DNA from: Dryomyza anilis
Lineage: Eukaryota; Arthropoda; Insecta; Diptera; Dryomyzidae
DNA length: 64,000 bases
Assembly: GCA_951804985.1 (NCBI GenBank)
Contig: OX638130.1
Coordinates: 123,641,593-123,705,592, forward strand
Direction of reading: 5' to 3'
Shown: one piece after another, positions 1-12,589 of the stretch
Layout of the letters: each line of letters opens with the position of its first letter
How positions within the stretch are numbered: the first letter of the stretch is position 1
Made by a program: the position numbers and the translations under genes
The notes under the pieces: generated by a model
The model's database searches: none
Seen by the model: the letters and a program-made list of their open reading frames with translations, nothing else
Told to the model about the DNA's origin: nothing

Positions 1-1150
1 AAAATTTAAATTTTCACTCAAAATTTTGATTTTCACTAAAAATCTATATTTTCATTCAAAATTATAATTTTCACTCAAAAATTTAAATTTTCACTCAAAA
101 ATTAAAATTTTCACTCAAAAATTTAAATGTTCACTAAAAAATTTAAATGTTCACTCAAAAATTTAAATTTTCACTCAAAATTTTTTTTTCACTAAAAAAT
201 CTATATTTTCATTCAAAATAATAATTTTCACTCAAAAATTTAAATTTTTACTCAAAAATTTAAATTTTCACTCAAAAATTTAAATTTTCACTCAAAAATT
301 TAAATGTTCACTCAAAAATTTAAATTTTCACTCAAAAATTTTTATTTTCACTAAAAATCTATATTTTCATTCAAAATTATAATTTTCACTCAAAGATTTA
401 AATGTTCATTCAAAAATTTAAATTTTCACTCAAAATTTTTATTTTCACTCAAAATCTATATTTTCACTCAAAAATATAATTTTCACTCATATATATATAA
501 TTTTCACTCAATAATATAATTTTCACTCAAAATCTATATTTTCACTCAAAAATAAATTTTCACTCAAAAATATAGTTTCCACTCAAAAATATAAATTTCA
601 CTCAAAAATATAATTTCAATCAAAAATATAATGCTTACTCAAAAATATAATTTCCACTCAAAAATATAATTTTCAATCAAAAATATAATTTTCACTCAAA
701 TATGTAAGTTTTACTCAAAAATATAATTTTCACTCAAAAATATAATTTTCACTCAAAAATATAATTTTCAATCAAAAATATAATTTTCACTCAAAAATAT
801 AATTTTTACTGAAAAATATAATTTTCACTCAAAAATATAATTTTCACTCAAAAATTTAAATTTTCACTCAAAAGTTTTAACACTAAAATTGTATTTTACT
901 CCAGTTTTATATTTACACTGAAAATATATATTTTCCCTCAAAACTTTAATTTCATCTTAAAATTTAAATTTTGACTCAATATTAAAAATATCACTCAATA
1001 TTCAAATTTTCACACACTTTCAAATTTTCTGTAAAAAAATATATTTTCACTTAAAATTGCAACTTTTACTCAAAATTTTTATTTTACTCAAAAATTCAAT
1101 ATATTACTAAAATTTTTAATTTTCACTCAAAGCATACATTTTCAATAAAA
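1..1150. repeat. 20-bp AT-rich minisatellite array
   Basis: Tandem units close to ttttcactcaaaaatttaaa. Units are fairly regular to about 880 and then decay into diverged copies. The array runs off the left edge, so its full length is unknown. Variant units (caaaaatataatttt, caaaatctatatttt) occur in local runs, as expected from unequal exchange. Read in reverse complement, the unit (tttgagtgaaaa core) matches the minisatellite inside the mini-me-like element at 20700-21050. Confidence 0.95.
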
Positions 1151-4004
1151 AAATTCATTCACGCTCAAAATTATATTTTTTTTGTCGCAATTGAATTTTA
1201 TGTTTTTAAATTTAAATGCAAAATCCATTTTCACAAAAAAAATAATAAAATATAAATTAAAAAGGTTAATTTAGTTTCAGCTTAATTTAAATAGATATTA
1301 AAAATATAAAATGTAAATTTAAATTAAAATACTTTAACTTAGTTAACACTAAAAATTTCATATTTAAAATACAATAAATATTACTGAGTGTTCACGAGAG
1401 TAGACGTATGAGTAACCTTCCTTTAACATCACTCTAAATTATATTTTTAAAAATAATCAACAACTGATAAATATATTTCACATGCAAAAATTATACAAAA
1501 GATTAATATTTCTAATTTTTGCACAATTTGTTAGTGTCTTGTATAATGTACCTGTTAATTACACTCGAAATAATCTTTGATACGATCGCAGAAAAGAACG
1601 AAACCACTACAAAAACTACTTGTCGCCACAAGTGCGAATGAGTAGATTTTGAAGAGTAGCAGCCCTTGACGTTCGAAATAAATAATAAAAACGCACAAAG
1701 GCAAAAAGGGAAAATAGCAAAAAGCACCCACTTTTGTGCAGGTATAGGGTACGGCTTTGTGTTTCTGAGTCTGAGTCTGTGTGTGTGTTTTGCTTTTTAC
1801 AACAAAGAAATGGTTGTTGAACAAAAGTGCTTTGTATTTGTTGCGAACGTCTGCGAGTGCAACGAGTATTTAAAAAATACTAAAAAAAAGAATATTACAA
1901 AAACTCATATACGGTATAAAAGGTGTCAACAAGTATAAAAGAAATGGTGTTTTTATGTTGTAAGGGTGCAGAATAAAAAATGCATGGGGAATATGATTTT
2001 TTTTTATTAATTAAAAATTAAACTATGCTTTTGAAATATAGTTTTGCTTTGATATAATTTGTTGGAATGCCTGTAATAATTTTGTTAATTTATATATTTA
2101 TAACTTGAAGAACTTTTTACATTTCTAAAATAAAGTTTTAAATACCAATTACCAATTGAAATTAATAAACCAATTATCACTCAATAATATTAATCTATTC
2201 TTTTCTCGGGATCTGGTTAAATGCCTTGAACCATTTAACATGTTAAGTAGTTGCCATTATAGGATATTCAATGTTTCACTCTTCATAAGTCACCGTTCAT
2301 CTCATATAATGTGTGCTCTTTACCATCCCCAAATTTCATACAATCGTTTGCAGAATGAATTTGTGCACTTTGATATGCAAACAGCTAATAACATTTTGTT
2401 ATTTACATATGTCACTGACTGATTAAACATTTTAAAAGGTCTTTTTGTATCCACATCATATTCTTCTTTGTTTTAATCTTTTGTACATATCAAATTTTGT
2501 TTCAAAATTCTCTTGAATTGCATAGAAAAAAGGGGTTCTATTCAACCACATTGCAAAGTGTTATTATTCTGTCTATTCAATGCTAAAATTTGTCACTTTT
2601 AATAAATCATACAAAAATTTCACTTTTAACAGAATAATTTTTGAGATGTCCTCGACATATTTCAAATCGAAAAGGGGGAGATTGTTTCATAAGGCATATT
2701 TCTAACATATTTTAGGATATTTTAGAAATTCCTCAATAGTTTGCTTAAAATCTTAGTCAAATCTAGTTCTAAGCACTTCCCACGAACTGCCATTAACATG
2801 TGTTAAATATGCAAAATGCAAGTAATTTCGTTTCGGGAGACACCCTACGTTAGAAATCATTTTTTTTGAAGTTTTTAAGCAGACATATGAAGATTTTGCG
2901 AAATTTTGTCTTGTTATCAAATTTGTTTGGGATTATATTTTTACGAGCGAAAGAAAACAAATAATCCGCCTTTGTCTGCTTAAAATCTTAAGAAAAATGT
3001 TTAGAAAACTCTTAAAACTAAAACTATTCAAGTTTATCTTAGACAATTTTCAACCTAGTTATGTTTCGAAAACAGCGGCGATATGGTCCTTAAAAAATAT
3101 ACCTCAATAATATTTTTTATAAAGCATTTAGCTGAGTGTAACAATTTTTTAAATATTTTGCAGATATTTATATTATTCAGTCGTGATTTTATTCAGAGTC
3201 AAACAATTGTTGAAAATATTTGAAAATTATTTTAAAGATTTTCTAAAAAAAAAAATGTTAGGCTCGTTTATATTTACATTATATAATTTTAGTACTTTTT
3301 TATATAATTGAAAATATTCCACCTACAATAACCTTTACCATACAACCCTGGTATAAACTGCTTTCTTGTCTTGAGACTCCAAAGGAGCTCAAATTCAGCA
3401 CAAGTTGATGCATAATATTTGCGCGTCATTGAGCGCCTTCGGCAACAAAATCCAAGCACAATACCAAGAAACAGCACCACGGTCTTCGGTCGAGTGCCAT
3501 TGAATGCCATTGAATGCACTCTGTGCTGCGTGTGTTGTGCAGTTGAATCCTTTGGAATTTTCGCTTCAATTGGCTGCCTCGTAGCCTCATCGTAATGAAT
3601 GATGGCGCGCAGGCCAAAGGTGTTTGGTGTTTGCTGTTTGCGAAATGTTGCCAATGCCAGATATTTTAAAAGGGCGACAGTGGAGGTCGGCAGCGGCGGC
3701 GGCTTTACCACTTCAGAAGTCATTCACCATGCAATCGACAGATGGTGGGCTGCAGGCCGCAGGCTCAACATTTACCGAGGAGCTCATTTCCGATACGCTA
3801 AGTGTTCGGTGGCGGCGACGCAGAGCCGAATGGTGCGGATATTGCAAAGTTAATATGCGGATGCAAAAAGGAGATGGTTTCGGTAAATGCGGCAAAGGAT
3901 GTTGATTATGGCGTAAAGTGCAGCCGATTAATTGCAAAAATAATGAAATGGAAGTAAAATCAGATGCAGAGTCAGAGTTATGTTTTAATAAAAAAATAAA
4001 ATGT
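1151..4004. other. Non-coding stretch, nothing recognised
   Basis: AT-rich sequence with no recognisable gene or repeat. The part from about 3330 to 3930 is richer in GC and holds overlapping short open frames on both strands. None matches a family I know and none has convincing splice sites. It could be a conserved regulatory island or an untranslated exon of a gene outside the window. Confidence 0.5.
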
Positions 4005-4715
4005 TTAATAAGTAAATCAATAAATCAATAAATCAGTAAAACAATAAATCAATAAATCAGTAGATCAATAAATCAATAAATCAATAAATCAATAAATCAA
4101 TAAATCAATAAATCAATAAATCAATAAATCAATAAATCAATAAATCAATAAATCAATAAATCAATAAATCAATAAATCAATAAATCAATAAATCAATAAA
4201 TCAATAAATCAATAAATCAATAAATCAATAAATCAATAAATCAATAAATCAATAAATCAATAAATCAATAAATCAATAAATCAATAAATCAATAAATCAA
4301 TAAATCAATAAATCAATAAATCAATAAATCAATAAATCAATAAATCAATAAATCAATAAATCAATAAATCAATAAATCAATAAATCAATAAATCAATAAA
4401 TCAATAAATCAATAAATCAATAAATCAATAAATCAATAAATCAATAAATCAATAAATCAATAAATCAATAAATCAATAAATCAATAAATCAATAAATCAA
4501 TAAATCAATAAATCAATAAATCAATAAATCAATAAATCAATAAATCAATAAATCAATAAATCAATAAATCAATAAATCAATAAATCAATAAATCAATAAA
4601 TCAATAAATCAATAAATCAATAAATCAATAAATCAATAAATCAATAAATCAATAAATCAATAAATCAATAAATAAATCAAACAATTAATAAATCAAACAA
4701 TTAATAAATCAATAA
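4005..4715. repeat. 8-bp satellite (aataaatc)n
   Basis: About 85 head-to-tail copies of aataaatc. The first few and last few units carry substitutions (cagtaaaac, cagtagatc, acaattaataa). The middle, from about 4065 to 4665, reads as essentially perfect. Such uniformity points to very recent expansion or ongoing slippage; array length in the assembly may be unreliable. Confidence 0.98.
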
Positions 4716-5579
4716 CTAAAGGAAAGTGTACGTTTTTCATACTTCAAGGATCCATATCTCTGTAAATAACGTAGTTAGGAGACTGAAATTTTTAATTTTT
4801 CTTAACTTAAATTTAAAAAAAATAATATTTTGTTATCAGTTATTCTAACGCCATAAAGTTATTTTCAACATAAGATTTAAAATAAAACTTTAAAAAAATA
4901 TTTTCAACAAATTCGCAAATCCTTGTTCATTTACTTCGCCACTTCCGCTGCAAATCATCATTGTCCACTGCATGTCTGACAGACTGGCGAGCATTTCCCG
5001 ATTGTGGCCAACGTCCAGACAGACGAATGACACACTTGAACCCTGCGAGACACCACTCGAAAAAAACGTTCTTCCAGCCAACTCAGCGGAAAGTCAAACG
5101 AGAAAACAAACGCTTGCGGTCAAAGCAACCGAATCACTGCAGAAAAGAACAACATGGTGAAAAGAAAAATATTGCGAAAAGAACAAAGTAGAAAAACGAA
5201 TGAAATGCTAGAAAAATAAAACAAAAATGTAGAATAGCATGGGAAAAAATCCAGGAAATTCCATCTGCAAAATCTGTTTGCGGAAAATATGACATTTCCG
5301 TACTTTCTGACATTTGTCAAGCCATTTGATATTTATGTAGGCGCGCACAGTGCAGCCAAGTGGCTGATATGAAGCCACAAAAACTTTATTCCTCTTCACG
5401 CAGTCACCGCAAAGTTTTATCGCAATTTTCATGCTTGCTGCTAAAATGTTTGTTTCCTTGAGGATTTTTTTTTTGTATTTTTTATTATATTTGCCGTAGA
5501 ATAATGCACAAAATTATTGTCATATTTTAAAATCAAAATAAAAATGTGCACGCAAAAAAAATGGTTGTGGTGATCATAT
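4716..5579. other. Non-coding stretch
   Basis: Single-copy looking sequence with a slightly GC-richer part around 4920-5430 but no supported open reading frame. The short open frames overlap on both strands and lack family resemblance. Confidence 0.5.
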
Positions 5580-5610
5580 ATAAGGAGCATCATACTATGA
5601 TGCTCCTTAT
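5580..5610. repeat. Perfect hairpin, 15-bp arms
   Basis: Arms ataaggagcatcata and its exact complement are separated by one base (c at 5595). The surrounding 200 bp contains several gatcat or gtgatca words (5570, 5672, 5755), suggesting that the palindrome is part of a small decayed inverted-repeat element. Confidence 0.85.
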
Positions 5611-6431
5611 TGTGGACAATTATAGTATAAATGTCAGTTAATTTAGTGAATATTAAGATACTCACGCAATCAGTGATCATCATGTGATATACACACAATC
5701 ACAATGTGGTCCTCAATTATTTTTCTGATTACAATCATTCTATAATTATCATCTGTGATCATAGCAATATTCACACACTTTATATTTTATATGTTTAAAT
5801 TGTTAATATAAAATGTAAGCAACCAAATCGATTATTCCAACAGTGTATGTATGTAAAAAAACATTTTGCAACCATATTTTTTAGCTGTGTAAGTTAAATG
5901 AAAACAGCTGCTGATTATTTAGCATTTCATTTGCGGTGTGGTCTTCAATCATTAAATTAAATTAACTCTATTAAGTGTTTTAATTGCGCCTCTAAAAAAA
6001 TATTTGTTTTTATTGGTTTTTATATTTGTTTTTATTTATTTTTTATTAGTTTTTATTATTTTGTTTTTGGTTTTTTAATATTATTAACATTGTTCAACAC
6101 ACTGTTCGGACTTGTCTCATTGAAAGGGACAAATCTGATAAAAATTAAAATATAATTTGCAGTACACTTTTTTTTAATAAAATGTTTGGGTTTTAATTAA
6201 AATTTATGACTGTACAAGTTTTTTGTAGTGATTATTGAAATATCGTTGTAGCAGATATTATTACTAAATGTATTTCAAAAAATTTTTCATTTATCAATTT
6301 TTTGTTCATTTTATTTTATTTTTCTTAAAAACCTCTTGAAAATATGTGGGGTAAATTGGATATGTTAATAATGTTAATCAAAGTTAAAATGCATCTTATA
6401 TACATTTAAACAAAAAATACTTTTTTTTTTT
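5611..6431. other. Non-coding AT-rich stretch
   Basis: No gene or clear repeat seen. Runs of tttttatttgttttta occur around 6000-6070. Confidence 0.5.
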
Positions 6432-7625
6432 TTGGAAAAACGAATTTTTAGTAGATACGCGAATTTTTAGTGAAATTACGAATTTTTGGAACAAATACGA
6501 ATTTTTAATACAAAATACGACTTATTAGTAAAAATACGAATATCTTTTAAAAATACAAATTTCATTCAAATACAATTTTTTTTATTAGAGTTTTTAGTAA
6601 AAAAACGAATTTTTAGTAAAAAATACGAATTTTTAGTAAAAATACGAATTTTTAGTAAAAATACGAATTTTTAGTAAAAATACGAATTTTTAGTAAAAAT
6701 ACGAATTTTTAGTAAAAATACGAATTTTTAGTAAAAATACGAATTTTTAGTAAAAATACGAATTTTTAGTAAAAATACGAACTTTTAGTAAAAATACGAA
6801 TTTTTAGTAAATATACGAATTTTTTGTCAAAAATAGTAATTTTTAGTAAAAATACAAATTTTTAGTAAAAATACGAATTTTTAGTCAAAAATAGGAATTT
6901 TTAGTAAAAATACAAATTTTTAGTAAAAATACGAATTTTTAGTAAAAATACGAATTTTTAGTAAAAATACGAATTTTTAGTAAAAATACGAATGTTTAGT
7001 AAAAATACGAATTTTTTAGTAAAAATACGAATTTTTAGTAAAAAATACGAATTTTTAGTAAAAATACGAATTTTTAGTAAAAATACGAATTTTTTAGTAA
7101 AAATACGAATTTTTAGTAAAAATACGAATTTTTAGTAAAAATTCGAATTTTTAGTAAAAATTCGAATTTTTAGTAAAAATTCGAATTTTTAGTAAAAATT
7201 CGAATTTTTAGTAAAAATACGAATTTTTAGTAAAAATACGAATTTTTAGTAAAAATACGAATTTTTAGTAAAAATACGAATTTTTAGTAAAAATACCAAT
7301 TTTTAGTAAAAATACCAATTTTTAGTAAAAATACGAATTTTTAGTAAAAATTCGAATTTTTAGTAGAAACATGAATTTTTAGTAAAAACATGAATTTCTA
7401 TAAAAAAAACACAAATTTCGCTCAAATAATTTTTTTTTAGTAGAGTTTTTAGTAGATATACGAATTTATAGTAAAAGTACGAATTTTTCATAGACATAGG
7501 AGTTTTTAGTAAAAATACAAATTTTTAGTTAAAATACGAATTTTTAGTTAAAATACGAATTTTTAGAAAACATTACGACTTTTTTTTTTAGTATATGTGC
7601 GACTTTTTTCTGTAAAAATACAAAT
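6432..7625. repeat. 19-bp minisatellite (aaaaatacgaatttttagt)n
   Basis: About 60 units of aaaaatacgaatttttagt, with local variants such as attcgaat around 7141-7210 and taccaat around 7295-7320. The unit is nearly self-complementary (aaaaatNcgaattttt), so single strands could fold into serial hairpins. Degenerate units continue on both sides of the element at 7791-8432, to about 8720, indicating that the element landed inside or beside an older, larger array. Confidence 0.95.
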
Positions 7626-7929
7626 TTTTGAGCAAGCCAATTGCAAGACAATTTTAAAAAAACTACTTTTAATAATATATTTTTTTAATAATATCAGTTT
7701 TAATTAATTGTAAAAATATGAAGTCTATGATTAGTTTTATTAAAAATACTTTGTAAATACGATTTATTTGTATAGATACAAATTTATTGTAAACTAGCTG
7801 GACCCGTACACGACTTGTGCAAAGATTTTGTGAACGCAAGGTTGTTGAGAAATTTTATTAATATAAATAACATTCTTATTATTTATATCAAGGACTCGTG
7901 CTTCGCTGTGGACTTTTTTTATTGTTTTA

Positions 7930-8150
7930 TAAATGTAGTATAAATGTAGTGTGGTGAAATTTAGTGTGGTGAGTTTTATTGTGATGAATTTTAGTGTGGT
8001 GAATTTTAGTTTGGTGAGTTTTAGTGTGGTGAATTTTAGTGTGGTGAGTTTTAGTGCGGTGAATTTTAGTGTGGTGAATTTTAGTGTGGTGAGATTTAGT
8101 GTGGTGAATTTTAGTGTGGTGAGTTTTAGTATGGTGAATTTTAGTGTGGT
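7930..8150 (+). repeat. 15-bp minisatellite (ttttagtgtggtgaa)n inside the element
   Basis: About 14 units alternating ttttagtgtggtgag and ttttagtgtggtgaa lie between the head and core of the surrounding element. The same unit recurs in reverse complement at 34228-34600 and again at 38418-38540. Confidence 0.95.
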
Positions 8151-8381
8151 TGATTTCTTAGTTTGTGTATGTGCCGAGTTATGTCGTTTTGAAAGTTTAG
8201 GTTGTATGGGAGGTGCCACGCCCCTTTATCCAATCCCGCCCATATATAGCCTATGTCACCCTCCGAACTCCATAGTATCCTGGTGCAAAATTTCAGATAA
8301 ATCTGTTCAGCGGTTTAGTCGTGATGCTGGAACAAACAGACAGACCGACAGACTGACAGACGGACCAAGAGTTTTATATAT

Positions 8382-8385
<4 letters not shown>

Positions 8386-8431
<46 letters not shown>
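8386..8431 (+). repeat. (gata)n microsatellite
   Basis: About 11 uninterrupted gata units directly follow ttttatatata at the 3' end of the mini-me-like element. Growth of simple repeats at this end is typical of that element class. Confidence 0.97.
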
Positions 8432-8432
<1 letters not shown>

Positions 8433-9274
8433 TACGAGTTATTTATTTTTTTTTTTTTGTAACATAATACTAATTTATTGAAAAAATACGAAGTTTATGT
8501 AAAACTATGAATTTTTACTAAAAAAAATCTTTTATTTAAGTAAAAATATTAATTTATGTTTATTATATTAATTTTTGGTAAAAATACGATTTTTTGTTGT
8601 TGTAAAAATACGATTTATATTTTTTTAATATGATTTAAAAAAAAATAATTGATTGTGTTAAAATTCGAATTTGAAGGGAAAAGAAATATATTATTTATTA
8701 ATTCAAATTTCATATAAAAATACGAATATTATGTATAATGTTAAATTATTTAATTTTTTTTAATAATAATTTTTTTAACTATTTGTAACGTTTGCGGGTG
8801 ACTGAATTTTGTTGCATAGTGTTATCCAATAAAAACCGTATTTACTGTGTAATTTTTTTCTCTTACAAAATAATAAATAAATTTATTAATGCTTCCAATT
8901 AAACCACTGATGTGTGAAATTAAATATGAATCATGAAAATTAGCAAACAAAGCTATTTGCAAATAAAGCTACTATTAAAAAATAATATTTAACAGTTTTT
9001 TTTTTGAATAATGGTTCAAAAATATTTAAATTATGAACAACATAAATATATAGCAAATATTAAAATTAATGAAAAAAAATGTTAAAATTAAATAATATAA
9101 CTAAAAGCAGAAAACCAATTTAATGTTTGTTGCACAGTACATAAAAATATTTTGAATTAACAGTATGAATTATAAAAATTTTAGTTGGACTAAGCTGACC
9201 ATAAATTCCCTACATTTATGTGATATGGTTACCTTTAAGCAATCCCCAGGGTTTATGAATCCTGAAAATAACTG
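8433..9274. other. Decayed 19-bp array, then non-coding DNA
   Basis: From 8460 to about 8720, scattered taaaaatacgaat-like words show the decayed right-hand part of the 19-bp array. Beyond that no feature is recognised. Confidence 0.55.
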
Positions 9275-9846
9275 AAAATTTTAAAGAATTAATTGTTTTT
9301 GTTTTACGACCTCTTTTGATTATTTTAAGATATTGTCTTAACGTGCTCAAGGTCCAGTCAAATCAAAAGACGTCGTAAAACAGAAACAATTAATTGTTAA
9401 CGCAGTGCGCGGCGTTTAAAATCTAAAGGATTTTTTATATTTTTTAAAAATAATAAAAAACCCATTTCTTATACAAAGTGCAGCCTACGTATTTGATTCT
9501 GTGGAAACTCTGCAGCCTATACGTAGCAAATTGCTGCACGCAACAACAACTTTGGCAAAATCTTGAGTTGATGCAGTTTTTACATTTTTGCTTTTGGTTC
9601 TTTCTTCAATGCACATAATTCTTATTGTGTTTATTGGAGAAGGAAAACTTAGGCGACTTGAAATGTAGAATCTGCAGAGAAATATCGCTGATGAAGGGGC
9701 TTGGCTGCCTCTGAAACAGCTGTACGATCTGCCACTCAATGCATTTTGCCAATTGTTTGTTGTTTTATTTGTTGGTACAAAACACCCAATTTGTACCGAC
9801 TGGACGTTGAGCACGTTAAGACAATATCTTAAAATTTTAAAGAATT
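9275..9846. repeat. Nested inverted and direct repeats
   Basis: Four matched pieces are visible. A 38-bp sequence at 9322-9359 (containing aagatattgtcttaacgtgc) recurs inverted at 9798-9835 with one mismatch by my alignment. The first copy is exactly the loop of a second inverted repeat, with 31-bp arms at 9291-9321 and 9361-9391 (about 29 of 31 matching). The 16-bp word aaaattttaaagaatt occurs directly at 9275-9290 and 9831-9846. The spacer 9485-9797 is GC-richer and has an open frame of about 120 codons on the minus strand that I do not recognise. Confidence 0.75.
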
Positions 9847-10930
9847 TCATTTTATTTGAGTACTATATGTACCGAATACCGATTTTCACTAATATTTCCG
9901 AAGGGATACGTCCTTATAAATGGTCAATATAATTTTTATTATCATGTTATATACCTATACTAGTTGAATGTTCAAATAGGCTTTTTTATTGAATACTTTT
10001 TATTTAAAATTAAATAAAATTCTTTTATTATCTTTCGATTTTATTATATACCTAATAAAACTAAAAAAAGTATTTAAATTAAAATAATTCAGTTAAAATG
10101 AAACATGCCGAAAAAATGTTTTTTCTTCGGTGTATTTTTTTTTTGGTATGATGTTATATTTAAATATTTGTTCAAAAAATATTATATTTATTAAAAAAAC
10201 AATGCAATAACTTTTGCATATTTGTATTGCACAGTTACTAAATATTAACATAACAAAAAATACACAACAAACATCAACAAATTTCATTATTGCGAACGAA
10301 AAAATTAAACATAATAATAAAAAAAATATTGTTAATATTTGTAACATCAGGCATTATTTTTTATAAATAAGTAGCAGTATGGGTTTTATATAAATTAAAA
10401 TCAGAATGAAATACATATTAGGTCACTTAATATAAAAACATTGTTTTAAATTATTAACATTTATTTATACTTGCAATTGTAATGTACAATTTTTAAAGTT
10501 AAAAGCAGTTAATGGAGAAAAACTATATATTGTAAATTTCACTAATTGAAGTGCACAAAGCAATATCAATCTTACAATGTCTGAATACTGAGTTCAATAT
10601 TGACAACAATTGAAGTGAACATGTTAATCTATGTAAGGCAAATACTTGACAGGTAGTTTGAAACAAAAATATCTAACGTATCAAAATTTGCCTATTTTCT
10701 GGCAGTCTTTAAATTAGGCCAAAAATCTACTAATAAAATTATACAAAATTTCTTGAACTCTCGACACAAAATTTGTGACATTTTCAGAAATGTTGAGGAC
10801 ATCTTTTCCACAAACACACAGATAAGTGGAAGGTTTTGGGAAACCTATAATAGATTTTAAAATTTTCTGAAATTTTAAAGGCAGATTCCCGGCATATTTT
10901 AGAAATGAGATGAAAGTATGCAGGTTTTCA
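9847..10930. other. Non-coding AT-rich stretch
   Basis: No gene or known repeat recognised. Around 10640-10920 there are words resembling parts of 2590-2780 (tgaggacatc, tattttagaaat), too weak to define a repeat. Confidence 0.45.
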
Positions 10931-11550
10931 TAAAAACTTCGCCTAAGTCTGCTTGTTTCAGCATCAACCGATCTTCAGCTTGAACCGATCTGACAGAAAT
11001 GAGTATACTATATACTATACGAGTATACTATGAGTATACTCTATAGTATACGAGTATACTATGGAGGGTGACATGCAATATATGGGCGGAATTGGACAAA
11101 GGGCCGTGGCACCGCCCATACAACCTATACATTCAAAACGATGAAACAAAAAATTCAAATACAAAAAAATAGATTACAAAAGCAAGAACACAAAATCAAA
11201 AACACAAATGCAAAAATAAAAGCACAAAAGAAAAGTTAAAACACAAAAACAACAGCAAAGTAATAAAAAACGAGAGTAAAACAATAGCAAATACACAAAA
11301 ATATAAACACAAAAACAAAAACACAATATCAAAAGCAAAAGCAAAGAGAAAAAAATGTCAAAAACGCACACAACTAAATTTAAACAAAAGCAAAATACAA
11401 ATACACAAAAAATAATGAAAAAACAAAAAGTCAATTTTAAAAACAAAACCAAAACAGAAATAACCAAATCAAAAAAATGTAAAAAAGAAAAAATCAAAAT
11501 AATAGCAGAAACAAAAAAATTAAAAACCCCCGTTGCGTAGCCCGGGTACC
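10931..11550 (-). mobile_element. mini-me-like element, minus strand
   Basis: On the minus strand: head gactagtatttggtacccgg (about 11530-11565); a long T-rich, internally repetitive stretch (ttttgtttttgctttt type, 11160-11520); the core with gttgtatgggcggtgcca and tccgcccatatattgc (11070-11130); an 11-bp gtatac-rich minisatellite (10995-11062); then sequence related to the ttcagataaatctgttcagc and gatgctggaacaaaca blocks of the 7791 copy (10935-10995). Long open frames in the T-rich part encode only F, L, C and V runs and are not genes. Confidence 0.7.
10995..11062. repeat. gtatac minisatellite inside the element
   Basis: Repeats of about 11 bp built on gagtatactat, each containing the palindrome gtatac. 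It occupies the interval where the 7791 copy has the single word atagtatcctgg, so it appears to have grown from the element's own sequence. Confidence 0.8.
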
Positions 11551-12589
11551 AAATACTAGTCTTTCTACAAAATGTTTATAATATATCTTCCCAAAAAAGT
11601 TTTCTTTCGCTTCTAACGCTGTACACGAATTTCCGTTTATCTGTGTATAAAATATTTCTGAAAAATTACAAACAATTTGTCTACGATTTCAATATTTAAT
11701 CTTGTGATTCATGAAACTTATTGGGCTTTGACAAGGAAATATTTTAAAGAATATTTCAAAGAATTGATAATGACAGTATTACCATAATTTTTTTTAATTT
11801 AACAACCTACAAATATATGTCATTTAATTTGTTTAAGCTGCTCTTAAAACAAAATTAATGGAATAAATTTTTATAAACCGCTGCTAAATAAAGCACAAAA
11901 AGCTGAAAATAGTTTCATAAAAAACACCATGTAATAAAATTTCGAAATAGTTTTTAATAAAATAAAACTTAGTTTTCAGTCGCCTAAAGCTCCTCCATCC
12001 ATTTGCACTTGTGAAGAGTTCCACTCGCGCATTAAATAACTTTAAAATGGTCATACCCTACAAAATACCACATTGCTAATGCAACATTAAATGCTACACG
12101 TAAAAAGTTTAAAATTAAATATTTAAAAATACGACTATAAATTTAAACATAACTAATTTTTTTTTATATTTTTTTGTTTTTCCCAAAAATAACGAGAGTT
12201 TTTTTTTCCCTTTTTTGGTTATTTTTGCAAAAAATAAATTTATAATTTATTTATTTTTTTCGTTTTATGTGAGCACTTGTTTCGCGACACTCTGCTGAAA
12301 GTTTTATTAAAAACATTTTATTCACGCGCGCAACACAGTCATACAAATGGTTCAATCCTCGTGTAATTGCAGCAAGCATAAAGACAGACAAACGTTTATA
12401 TCTACACATCTACTATATAGATATGTGATTGCAAATCTCTGTCTGTTTGTCTACAAAATATCAATGTAAAACTGTTATACAGCAAATCTTAATTTATTTC
12501 ATTTTATAGAAAAAATTCAAAAATGGTTAAAATTTGAATAAAAAAAATTAATTGTATTATTTAACCGTGCAGTGATATTGTTATATTGT
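11551..12589. other. Non-coding stretch
   Basis: No gene recognised. An imperfect inverted repeat with agacagacaaacg at about 12380 and ctgtctgtttgtctac at about 12440 could fold, but it is not assigned. Confidence 0.45.

Larger units (their letters stand above)
7791..8432 (+). mobile_element. mini-me/Helitron-like non-autonomous element
   Basis: The order is: head ctagctggacccgtac (about 7794); AT-rich stretch; 15-bp minisatellite of ttttagtgtggtgaa (7930-8150); a conserved block with ggtgccacgcccc and cccgcccatatatagcc (8185-8262); ttcagataaatctgttcagc; gatgctggaacaaaca; a GTCY-type run of gacagacagac; then ttttatatatatagata running into (gata)n (8386-8431). This is the layout of dipteran mini-me/DINE-1 type elements: a conserved core between a GTCY run and a TA-rich tail. 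No transposase is encoded. Apparent open frames of about 140 codons exist only because the 15-bp repeat is divisible by three. Confidence 0.8.

Noticed and set aside
3289..3937. 144-codon minus-strand frame and overlapping plus-strand frames
   Set aside because: No known domain, no splice or start support, and frames on both strands overlap in a GC-richer island.
7951..8385. Open frames of about 140 codons on both strands
   Set aside because: They follow the 15-bp minisatellite (divisible by three) and the non-coding core of a mini-me-like element.
9485..9850. 121-codon minus-strand frame
   Set aside because: It crosses the inverted 38-bp repeat and has no recognisable family; kept only as part of the repeat structure.
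11174..11497. 107-codon F/L/C-rich frame, minus strand
   Set aside because: Low-complexity T-rich part of a repeat element, with membrane-like residues only because of T-rich codons. The same applies to 19583-20178 and 36574-37106.
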